From an uncultured Clostridia bacterium (GTDB taxonomy: Bacteria > Bacillota > Clostridia > Saccharofermentanales > Fastidiosipilaceae), in the NCBI GenBank assembly GCA_947253135.1, contig CAMXYS010000094.1, positions 1 through 6,124 of the forward strand: a stretch of DNA of 6,124 bases, written 5' to 3'. The position numbers were made by a program, and so were the translations under genes. The notes beneath the pieces are model-generated. The model saw only the letters and a list, made by a program, of their open reading frames with translations. It searched no databases and was not told the DNA's origin. Shown here in pieces: positions 1-4,670 of the stretch. The stretch's first letter is position 1; each line of letters starts with the position of its first letter.

Positions 1-195
1 CTCTAGTTCTTTGCGGCGGTCAGCAATTAGGGCTTCCAGCTCGTCCAAGTCTTCAATCTTTGACCGCTTTTTGATAAAACGTCTGGCAGATGTGCGATCA
101 GTCAGGTAGCGGGCCCGGTCCGGGTTTTTCTCTCGCCAACGCTTGTCAGCTTCCGGGTTGTATACGGTTTTTCTCTTTTTAGGCTGTTCAGTCAT
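1..195 (-). CDS. Small highly charged protein of unknown function (3' end cut off by window)
   Basis: The gene starts at ATG 195-193 and stays open for 65 codons to the window edge, so the C-terminus is missing. GGAG at 207-204, 8 bases upstream, is a well-placed ribosome binding site. The protein begins MTEQPKKRKTVYNPEADKRW and is dense in Arg, Lys, Asp and Glu. Residues 44-65 look like a charged amphipathic helix with Leu/Ile spacing (IEDLDELEALIADRRKELE), possibly a coiled coil. It has no membrane segment and no enzyme motif. In style it resembles small uncharacterised proteins common on Firmicutes phages and conjugative elements, but that is an impression, not a database match. Its start overlaps the stop of the upstream micropeptide gene (ATGACTGA), so the two are probably translationally coupled and expressed together. 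A role as RNA- or DNA-binding partner of the micropeptides is possible but unproven. Confidence 0.75.
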   Translation of the reverse strand, partial: MTEQPKKRKTVYNPEADKRWREKNPDRARYLTDRTSARRFIKKRSKIEDLDELEALIADRRKELE

Positions 196-274
196 TGTTT
201 TTTCTCCGCTCTATGAAATTTAAAATGGTAAGAGCTAAGTTTAGTGCTACCAGTATTAGGATTGCGGTTTTCAT
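188..274 (-). CDS. 28-residue single-helix membrane micropeptide (second of a pair)
   Basis: ATG 274-272 is preceded by a strong GGAGG at 287-283 with an 8-base gap, which is the main evidence that this tiny frame is real. The peptide has a short N-terminus (MKT), a hydrophobic stretch at residues 4-19 (AILILVALNLALTILN) and a charged tail (FIERRKNND), ending in TGA at 190-188. This is the plan of holin-like and type I toxin peptides of Firmicutes. The tail matches that of the upstream micropeptide: L-x-[FY]-I-[ED]-x-R-K-N. I therefore read the two as duplicated genes. The last 8 bases overlap the start of the charged-protein gene. Too short for homology to be decisive; toxin function is inferred from architecture only. 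Confidence 0.62.
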   Translation of the reverse strand: MKTAILILVALNLALTILNFIERRKNND

Positions 275-301
275 TGATAATACCTCCATATTTGTTATGA
301 T
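274..301 (+). promoter_or_regulatory. Promoter opposing the micropeptide genes (antisense RNA promoter)
   Basis: TTGATA (274-279), a 16-base spacer and TATGAT (296-301) each match the sigma-A consensus in five of six positions. TG at 293-294 adds an extended -10. Initiation is expected near 308. The promoter overlaps the start and ribosome binding site of the second micropeptide gene and fires back over the first one. The local A+T richness of a ribosome binding site could produce part of this match by chance. Confidence 0.5.
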
Positions 302-302
302 G

Positions 303-328
303 GTGGTAGGAGGTTTCCCTCCTACCAC
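303..328. repeat. Perfect 11-bp hairpin between the two micropeptide genes
   Basis: GTGGTAGGAGG (303-313) and CCTCCTACCAC (318-328) are exact reverse complements around a 4-base loop. In the leftward transcript the loop reads GAAA, a stable GNRA tetraloop. The hairpin starts 7 bases after the first micropeptide's stop codon and lies 15 bases before the GGAGG of the second. No T-run follows on either strand, so it is not a normal intrinsic terminator. It could stabilise the toxin mRNA 3' end, act as an RNA processing site, or regulate translation, since its 3' arm carries the anti-Shine-Dalgarno-like CCTCC. Confidence 0.75.
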
Positions 329-335
329 GGTTTAT

Positions 336-425
336 TTACCTGTGGTTCTTGCGCTGGTCTATGTAGCTTAAAGTTCCAATTACGGTCTGGACTGCTACTA
401 GTACCAGCGTTATTACTTCTACCAT
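336..425 (-). CDS. 29-residue single-helix membrane micropeptide (holin-like / type I toxin-like)
   Basis: ATG 425-423 is preceded by a near-perfect ribosome binding site (AGGAGGTG, 438-431; GGAGG is 7 bases from the start), and the frame closes with TAA at 338-336. The peptide is MVEV, a hydrophobic helix at about residues 4-19 (VITLVLVAVQTVIGTL), then SYIDQRKNHR. One helix with a basic tail in under 30 residues is typical of peptides annotated as putative holin-like toxins in Firmicutes, which damage the membrane when overproduced and are usually held in check by an antisense RNA. The opposing promoter at 274-301 fits that scheme. The tail motif L-x-[YF]-I-[DE]-x-R-K-N recurs in the next gene downstream, suggesting tandem duplication. 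No convincing promoter is seen for this gene; TATGAT at 463-458 is a possible -10 without a good -35. Function is inferred from shape and context only. Confidence 0.66.
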   Translation of the reverse strand: MVEVITLVLVAVQTVIGTLSYIDQRKNHR

Positions 426-456
426 CTTCTCACCTCCTCTCTAACTGTCCATGTAG

Positions 457-492
457 TATCATAGGCAATTGCCTATGATAAACACTTTTTTT
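457..492 (+). terminator. 24-bp perfect palindrome followed by T7: terminator and/or operator
   Basis: TATCATAGGCAA (457-468) is followed directly by its exact reverse complement (469-480). As RNA it forms a 10-bp stem with an AATT loop. Seven Ts follow at 486-492 after a 5-base gap. On the plus strand this would end the proposed antisense RNA, though the gap makes it a weaker terminator than usual. As DNA it is a perfect dyad overlapping the likely promoter area of the first micropeptide gene, so it could also bind a dimeric repressor. A further half-site, CATAGGCAA, lies at 513-521. Confidence 0.5.
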
Positions 493-556
493 AGAAACTT
501 TTTTTAAAAAGACATAGGCAAAAAACCCCTGTTTGAGCGGTCAGGCGGGCCTTTTT

Positions 557-578
557 CTGTCCAGTATCTGTCCATTAT
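557..578. repeat. Tandem 11-bp direct repeats, CTGTCCA(G/T)TAT
   Basis: CTGTCCAGTAT (557-567) is followed immediately by CTGTCCATTAT (568-578), differing at one base. A third CTGTCCA is at 445-451. One-helical-turn spacing suggests cooperative protein binding on one DNA face. Near a tRNA 3' end this could be an integrase arm-type site, but that assignment is inferred. Confidence 0.5.
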
Positions 579-596
579 GAAGTTTAAACAGGGCTT

Positions 597-655
597 TTTT
601 AGCTTGTTTTAGCTTATAAACATGAACTAAAACTTACCCTATAAAAAAGCTAAAA
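597..655. repeat. TTTTAGCTT repeats, two direct and one inverted
   Basis: TTTTAGCTT occurs at 597-605 and 607-615, and inverted as AAGCTAAAA at 647-655. CAGGGC at 589-594 is mirrored by GCCCTG at 656-661, so 589-605 and 647-661 form an imperfect inverted repeat with a loop of roughly 40 bases. AAACAGGG at 586-593 is also mirrored by CCCTGTTT at 527-534. The repeats sit next to the tRNA terminator and could be recombinase or accessory-protein sites, or alternative RNA folds of readthrough transcripts. Confidence 0.5.
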
Positions 656-685
656 GCCCTGAAACGACTTGGTTTCAAGGCTTTT
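643..685 (-). terminator. Intrinsic terminator of tRNA-Arg
   Basis: In the leftward transcript a 14-bp stem with one G-U pair (arms 685-672 and 665-652) closes a 6-base loop. The stem ends in TTTT, and six Ts follow at 648-643 after AGC. It lies 7 bases past the tRNA 3' end, so it should separate tRNA transcription from the micropeptide cassette to its left. Confidence 0.85.
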
Positions 686-691
686 ACAGTC

Positions 692-765
<74 letters not shown>

Positions 766-797
766 ATATTTTGCATGCTGTTTAAGCAGCGAAAGTT

Positions 798-826
798 ATT
801 ATAGCAGGCTTCTTTTTCAAAAACAA
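798..826 (-). promoter_or_regulatory. Promoter of tRNA-Arg
   Basis: Read leftward, TTGTTT (826-821), a 17-base spacer and a perfect TATAAT (803-798) preceded by TGC form a strong extended -10 promoter. Initiation near 791 leaves a short 5' leader of about 25 nt before the mature tRNA at 765, to be removed by RNase P. Confidence 0.85.
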
Positions 827-861
827 GCCCCTTTCCCAAAGTTATTATCGTGGTCAGGTGA

Positions 862-1398
862 TTAAAGCTCCGCCAACTTGTCACTTGCTTGAACCTTAAA
901 TTTTCGCAATAAATAATTTTCAGCCTTGCGTTTCAATCTAATCTGCAGCGGTTCATGTTCCAGGCTAATCGGCTTGACGAGAATTGTTTTGATACCCGCC
1001 CGGCGTCCGGCCCACACATCTGTAAATATTTGATCGCCAATTAAAAGCGTTTCATCTTTTTTTACACCTGTCTGCTCCAGAGCCTCGTAAATTCCTTTGG
1101 GGGAGGGCTTCATGGCCATGCCGATTACGGGACAGTCAAGATCTTTGGCTACGCCGGCAGCTCTGGCTCTTTTGGCATTCGACAGCAGAATCGGCTGCAA
1201 TCCTGCCCGTCGGACCTGCTGTAATTTCTCTTTAGCTTGATCATTGCCGCCGCTTTGTCCATGCACCATCAAGGTGTTGTCAATGTCCAGGAGAACCAGG
1301 CGAAATCCGGCCCGGTAAAAATCGACTAGAGGTACTTCATCAAAAGTTGACAAATAAAAGTCCGGTCGCCAGCTGTTTTGCCAAAAGTATTTAATCAA
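862..1398 (-). CDS. yqeG: YqeG-family HAD-superfamily (IIIA) phosphatase
   Basis: This 178-residue cytoplasmic protein has all the haloacid dehalogenase motifs. Motif I is DIDNT at 38-42, with nucleophile D38 and acid/base D40. Motif II is LLSNA with S73, and motif III is K97 in MKPSP. Motif IV is GDQIFTD at 121-127, with D122 and D127 binding magnesium. There is no large cap domain, as expected for subclass IIIA. The length is normal for YqeG. The physiological substrate is not established; in Bacillus the gene sits beside ribosome-assembly genes such as yqeH, but no such neighbours are present here. The start is TTG (1398-1396), because no ATG or GTG lies in frame between the upstream stop and it, and the N-terminus RPDFYLSTFDEV fits clostridial homologues. 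The ribosome binding site is poor (AGTAGG abutting the start; GGAG 17 bases away), suggesting low expression. A promoter lies at 1473-1501. No clear terminator precedes the tRNA promoter. Confidence 0.93.
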   Translation of the reverse strand: MIKYFWQNSWRPDFYLSTFDEVPLVDFYRAGFRLVLLDIDNTLMVHGQSGGNDQAKEKLQQVRRAGLQPILLSNAKRARAAGVAKDLDCPVIGMAMKPSPKGIYEALEQTGVKKDETLLIGDQIFTDVWAGRRAGIKTILVKPISLEHEPLQIRLKRKAENYLLRKFKVQASDKLAEL

Positions 1399-1472
1399 CC
1401 TACTGCACTCGCTTTCTCCGTTGCTGTGACGGTCGTTATTTTCACGAATCTTCTCGGGACAGCTTAGCTCAC

Positions 1473-1501
1473 TTAATAGGTTATAGGCAAATGAGTGTTA
1501 A
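1473..1501 (-). promoter_or_regulatory. Probable yqeG promoter
   Basis: Read leftward, TTAACA (1501-1496; five of six), a 17-base spacer and TATTAA (1478-1473; four of six) would start transcription near 1466, giving a leader of about 68 nt. The motif ATAGGCAA at 1483-1490, shared with the palindrome at 457-480, falls in the spacer. Confidence 0.5.
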
Positions 1502-1569
1502 GGAATAGCTATTTTTTCCTCAAAACACTGTTTTTAAGGGTCTTGAGGCTGTATCGATGGCGTTTTGCC

Positions 1570-1598
1570 TTGTCTATCATTTATGCTTCTTTTATAAT
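1570..1598 (+). promoter_or_regulatory. Promoter of aspartate kinase gene
   Basis: TTGTCT (1570-1575), a 17-base spacer and a perfect TATAAT (1593-1598) form a strong sigma-A promoter. Initiation near 1605 leaves only about 25 nt before the ATG at 1630. That leaves no room for a lysine riboswitch or T-box leader, and it rules out the longer upstream reading frame for transcripts from this promoter. Confidence 0.8.
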
Positions 1599-1616
1599 GG
1601 TTAGACGTTTTGATTC

Positions 1617-1622
1617 AAGGAG
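1617..1622 (+). promoter_or_regulatory. Ribosome binding site fixing the aspartate kinase start
   Basis: AAGGAG lies 7 bases before ATG 1630. It supports this start over the GTG at 1495 in the same frame, which would add 45 residues not found in aspartate kinases and lie upstream of the promoter. Confidence 0.85.
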
Positions 1623-1629
1623 AAGATGG

Positions 1630-2985
1630 ATGAAAGTATGTAAATTTGGTGGATCATCGCTGGCAGATGCCGCTCAAATTAAAAAAGTTTGTGATATTGT
1701 GCTGGCCGATCCGACCCGTCGAGCTGTTATTGTCTCTGCCCCAGGCAAGCGCTACAGTGAAGACACCAAAGTGACCGACCTTTTAATCGCTTTGGGCAAT
1801 GCTGTTATTTCAGGTTATGACGGGCAATCGGAACTGGATAAGGTTGTAGAGCGTTTTGCGGGCATTGTTAAAGAGCTCTCTTTAGCCCACACGGTGCTAG
1901 AAGATATCACTGCTAATTTGCAGTCTTGTGTCGCTTCTTACACCGGTGACCGCACACTTTTTATGGATGTAATCAAGGCGGCAGGAGAAAACAACTGCGC
2001 CCGCCTTGTGGCTGCCTACCTTAATTCTATTGATCGACCGGCCCTTTATGTTGACCTTTATAAAGCCGGCTTCTTTTTAACGACGGAAAACGGCAGAACC
2101 AAAGTTTTAGATGAAACTTACGACAATGTTTACCAGCTTAAAAAATATCGTGAGATCCTGGTTTTCCCAGGCTTTTTCGGCTACAGCAAGGATGGCGAGG
2201 TGTTGACTTTTTCGCGTGGTGGATCCGATATCACGGGAGCAATCGTCACGGCAGCTATGCGAGCCTCCATTTATGAGAATTGGACCGATGTAGACAATGT
2301 TTATGCTGTCAATCCAGCCCTTGTGCGCCAACCTCATGCCATTAAGGAAATCACATATGATGAGATGCGAGAGCTGGCCTATGCCGGTTTTACTGTCTTG
2401 CATGAAGAAGCCTTAGAACCGGCTTTTCGACGCAATATTCCGGTCAATATTCGCAATACCAACAATCCGTCAGCAGCGGGTACAATGATCGTCTCTGAAC
2501 GCATGGATTTTGATGGTATTTTGACTGGGATTGCAGGTAAAAAAGGCTTTGTTATTTTACATATCAGCAAGTACTTAATGAATGGAGAGGTCGGCTTCGC
2601 TTTGAAAATTTTGCAAATCTTAGCCGATTTAAATATTCCCTTTGACCACATGCCGTCCGGTATCGATTCCTTGTCCATTATTATGCGTGAGGAGGTCTTT
2701 CCGCCGGACAAAGAGCAGCTGGTGGTGCGTCGCCTGCGTGAGGAATTGCATATTGATCACGCCTATACGGAGCGAGGCGTTTCTATTGTTATGATTGTAG
2801 GTGCGGCTATGAACCAAACAGTTGGTGTTACCAGCCGAGCCTGTAGTGCCCTCAGTCACGCCGGCATCAACTTGGAATTTATCATCCAAGGTGCCTCCGA
2901 GATCAGTGTTATGTTCGGGGTCAAAAACCAATATGCTAACTATGCTGTACAAACGTTGTATCACGAGTTTTATCCCTTCTCATAA
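1630..2985 (+). CDS. lysC: Monofunctional aspartate kinase
   Basis: This enzyme phosphorylates L-aspartate with ATP, the first step toward lysine, threonine, methionine and diaminopimelate for the cell wall. The 451-residue protein begins MKVCKFGGSS, where KFGGSS (5-10) is the nucleotide-binding signature with catalytic K5. It continues with SAPGKR (36-41), the AAGEN segment (117-121), FPGFFGY (179-185), SRGGSD (195-200), TDVDNVYAVNP (219-229) and a conserved DEMRELAYAGF helix (244-254). Two ACT regulatory domains follow, about 297-375 and 383-451. The second carries the VGVTSRACSALSHAGINLEF and SEISVMF segments that form the amino-acid effector site. Length and N-terminus match the single-domain enzymes of Clostridia and streptococci rather than the alpha/beta overlapping-start enzyme of Bacillus. 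Feedback inhibition is expected from the ACT domains, but the effector cannot be told from sequence. It is a single-gene unit, with promoter at 1570-1598 and terminator at 3009-3038. Confidence 0.97.
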   Translation: MKVCKFGGSSLADAAQIKKVCDIVLADPTRRAVIVSAPGKRYSEDTKVTDLLIALGNAVISGYDGQSELDKVVERFAGIVKELSLAHTVLEDITANLQSCVASYTGDRTLFMDVIKAAGENNCARLVAAYLNSIDRPALYVDLYKAGFFLTTENGRTKVLDETYDNVYQLKKYREILVFPGFFGYSKDGEVLTFSRGGSDITGAIVTAAMRASIYENWTDVDNVYAVNPALVRQPHAIKEITYDEMRELAYAGFTVLHEEALEPAFRRNIPVNIRNTNNPSAAGTMIVSERMDFDGILTGIAGKKGFVILHISKYLMNGEVGFALKILQILADLNIPFDHMPSGIDSLSIIMREEVFPPDKEQLVVRRLREELHIDHAYTERGVSIVMIVGAAMNQTVGVTSRACSALSHAGINLEFIIQGASEISVMFGVKNQYANYAVQTLYHEFYPFS

Positions 2986-3008
2986 TTTCACTTCGGAAAA
3001 AGAAATAA

Positions 3009-3038
3009 AAAGCCCGTGGATCATAACCCACGGGCTTT
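3009..3038. terminator. Bidirectional terminator between convergent genes
   Basis: AAAGCCCGTGG (3009-3019) and CCACGGGCTTT (3028-3038) pair perfectly over 11 bp with an 8-base loop. Leftward transcripts end in a T-rich tail (TTTTTATTTC, 3011-3002), the stronger side, serving the DUF2254 gene. Rightward transcripts of aspartate kinase end in CTTTAAAAT, weaker but usable. Confidence 0.88.
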
Positions 3039-3089
3039 AAAATATCCCCCTTATCTGACATAGAAGTAAAGGAGTTTTTGCGTTTGATA

Positions 3090-4409
3090 TTAGGCATCTT
3101 GCATGGCTTCTTTATCAGCAAAATTGTGATCGTGATAAAAACAATTTTTGATGTACTCCAAGCGCTTGAGGTCGGACGGTCGGCTAGTCTGCTCGCTGGC
3201 CAGTTCATATACTTCATCAAAAAAGGCACGGGTGGCCAGGCTTCCTGCCCGGCCGGCCATCAAGTCTGTCACTTGCAGACCTTCTAAGATAGCGGCCATG
3301 ACTCTTGGTGTAGGAGCGGCGTAATGGATGATTTGATCAAAGGTCAAGTAGAGTTCTTCCTCAGGACTGTAATTGCTATAGAGAATTTCAACCTGGTTAG
3401 TTTGGGCCAAAAGGGCAACCGGTGAATCAGTGCTAAAGAGTCGGCCTAACAACTGGCAGAGTTTACGGATGCTCTGGATAGCCGTGCCGGGGTCGTTGAT
3501 GCCTGAGCTGAGGACCCGGATGCCAATTTCAATTAAGTTTTCCATGGCGCCGCGGTAGTCCTGTAAGTCATTTTGTTCCACGTCAAAAAAGAAGCAGTCA
3601 GAAATTTCGCCACAAAGATCAGCGGTTTCATCTTTATTTAAATTGCTGTTCGGCGGAACCCTTAAAAGAGCAATGTACTGTCCCTCCACAATATAGGTGC
3701 CGATGTGGGCCTGGATCAGCAATTCCCCCGGCGAGTCAGCCAGCAGGCGAAGGATTCGCTTACAATCGAAGCTGTGTAGATAGCCCGTGTTATGAGCATA
3801 GATTTTTTGTTCAAAGCCAATTGCCTCACCGGTTAAAGGGCGGGATTGTTCGCGTCTTTCGAGTTCTTCCTCCACTAATTTGCGGGCCTTGCGGTAACCG
3901 TCCTCTACAATATTAGTCGACTTGAGGTCGCGTATCACTTCCTGGACAAAACGGATAAAGTTAAACATGCTGAACAAGGCATAAAGAATGCCGAATGAAC
4001 CCGTGACAATCTTGTGGTCAAAGACGGTTTGTCGGATCATAAATAAGCTGAATAGGCTGTAGAAAAAACCGCCGATAAAGGTGCCAAGTACATTTAAAAC
4101 AATTGGTTTATCGATAAAATTTTGTAGCAGTCGTGACGAGTAGTTGGAATTGTAGATATTTAAGACCGTCAGAATTGTGGTAAAAGAGAAGGTCGTAATA
4201 CTGAGAAAGACACCGGACAAGTTGGCTAGAAAGGTTTCTGAGATATCGGCATCCAACAGCAATGTTGATGGGATCATCCGTTTAATGTTGGGGAGACGAA
4301 AATCAATCAGCCAGGCCAAGTAGAGGAGAATAATAGCCAGAAGGATATACTTGGTTAGGTTAATAATATTTCTGCGCTTGGTGTACCAAAGATTTAATTT
4401 AGCCGGCAT
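3090..4409 (-). CDS. DUF2254 family membrane protein
   Basis: This 439-residue membrane protein matches the DUF2254 (COG4325) plan. Four helices fill the N-terminal part, at about 18-36, 59-84, 102-125 and 136-157, and a soluble C-terminal half follows. Family features visible are the segment YSSRLLQNFIDKPIVLNVLG (90-109), the long charged helix after the fourth segment (about 158-188), the GYLHSFD turn near 209 and SSGINDPGTAIQSIRKL (301-317). The usual form of the last motif, as I recall it, is S-P-G-I-N-D-P-F-T-A, so two positions differ. The family has no established biochemical function; no catalytic site or transport motif is evident. ATG 4409 is chosen because AAAGGA (4423-4418) lies 8 bases upstream. 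A longer frame to 4565 would add 52 residues that do not look like part of the family. The gene ends at a shared terminator (3009-3038) and starts divergently from the cation ATPase gene, which hints at, but does not show, a common role at the membrane. Confidence 0.92.
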   Translation of the reverse strand: MPAKLNLWYTKRRNIINLTKYILLAIILLYLAWLIDFRLPNIKRMIPSTLLLDADISETFLANLSGVFLSITTFSFTTILTVLNIYNSNYSSRLLQNFIDKPIVLNVLGTFIGGFFYSLFSLFMIRQTVFDHKIVTGSFGILYALFSMFNFIRFVQEVIRDLKSTNIVEDGYRKARKLVEEELERREQSRPLTGEAIGFEQKIYAHNTGYLHSFDCKRILRLLADSPGELLIQAHIGTYIVEGQYIALLRVPPNSNLNKDETADLCGEISDCFFFDVEQNDLQDYRGAMENLIEIGIRVLSSGINDPGTAIQSIRKLCQLLGRLFSTDSPVALLAQTNQVEILYSNYSPEEELYLTFDQIIHYAAPTPRVMAAILEGLQVTDLMAGRAGSLATRAFFDEVYELASEQTSRPSDLKRLEYIKNCFYHDHNFADKEAMQDA

Positions 4410-4670
4410 CACGCATGTCCTTTCAGTTGCTATAAATCGCTGGTTAGGATAAGTAGATAGATTAGTCAAATAACCAACATACATTGTAGCATGGCCCTTC
4501 ACTTTTTGATTTTTCACAATCGGCAGATTATACTGAAACCACTTGTGGGGAGTAACTGCCGCCATGCGGAGTCAATGTCAACAACCCGAAACATTCTGGC
4601 ATTGACACGGAATAGTGAGACCATGAGCTATTTTAAAGGGTATCTAAAACGCATGGAGGTAGAACTAAAC
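4410..4670. promoter_or_regulatory. Divergent intergenic region between DUF2254 and P-type ATPase genes
   Basis: These 261 bases must carry both outward promoters. For the rightward ATPase gene, a perfect TTGACA is present at 4602-4607, but the positions 16-18 bases further on (around GAGCTAT, 4625-4631) are poor -10 matches. The true promoter may need an activator or lie elsewhere. I see no riboswitch, large palindrome or small gene here. Confidence 0.4.
4483..4491 (-). promoter_or_regulatory. Possible extended -10 promoter of the DUF2254 gene
   Basis: Read leftward, TGC followed by TACAAT (4491-4483) is an extended -10 with five of six core matches, but no good -35 lies 16-18 bases upstream. 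Initiation near 4476 would give a leader of about 66 nt. An alternative, TTGGTT/TACTTA further downstream, is weaker. Confidence 0.35.

Larger units (their letters stand above)
308..492 (+). ncRNA. Candidate antisense RNA to the first micropeptide mRNA
   Basis: This RNA is inferred from a promoter at 274-301 and a hairpin with T-run at 457-492 on the same strand. A transcript of about 185 nt between them would be complementary to the whole first micropeptide gene (336-425), its ribosome binding site and its leader. That is the standard geometry of a type I antitoxin RNA. No conserved RNA family is recognised, and no open frame with a ribosome binding site is seen on this strand. Ends are approximate. 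Confidence 0.4.
1..691. mobile_element. Possible end of an integrative element abutting tRNA-Arg
   Basis: This is an inference from layout. The segment ends at the 3' end of a tRNA gene, a favourite target of tyrosine-recombinase elements. It holds tiny accessory-type genes read away from the tRNA, plus clustered short repeats at 557-655 that could be recombinase arm sites. The genes beyond the tRNA are housekeeping genes. No integrase, excisionase or second copy of the tRNA 3' end is visible, so the element type and its other boundary are unknown. The region could equally be a chromosomal toxin-antitoxin locus next to a tRNA. Confidence 0.35.

Noticed and set aside
519..556. Terminator-like CCCC...GGGCC stretch followed by T5
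   Set aside because: The best stem is only 4 bp with a wobble pair, too weak to call a terminator on either strand.
504..575. 23-codon leftward frame starting MDRYWTEK
   Set aside because: There is no ribosome binding site, it lies across the short direct repeats, and it has no helix or family resemblance I can defend. It could be a relic of an element-encoded C-terminus.
807..829. Hairpin GGCTT...AAGCC as a yqeG terminator
   Set aside because: The stem is short with a central mismatch, no T-run follows, and it overlaps the tRNA promoter spacer, so some yqeG readthrough into the tRNA is likely.
1495..1629. N-terminal extension of aspartate kinase from a GTG at 1495
   Set aside because: A strong promoter (1570-1598) and ribosome binding site (1617-1622) lie inside it, and aspartate kinases start at the MKVCKFGG segment. 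The extra 45 residues are incidental open frame.
1399..1629. Lysine riboswitch or T-box leader ahead of aspartate kinase
   Set aside because: The strong promoter leaves a leader of about 25 nt, and no conserved L-box or T-box sequence is seen upstream.
2107..2964. Several open frames of about 100 codons on the minus strand inside the aspartate kinase gene
   Set aside because: They are shadows of a well-supported gene with no ribosome binding sites or recognisable domains.
4410..4565. 52-residue N-terminal extension of the DUF2254 protein
   Set aside because: There is a good ribosome binding site for ATG 4409, and the extension has no family-like features.
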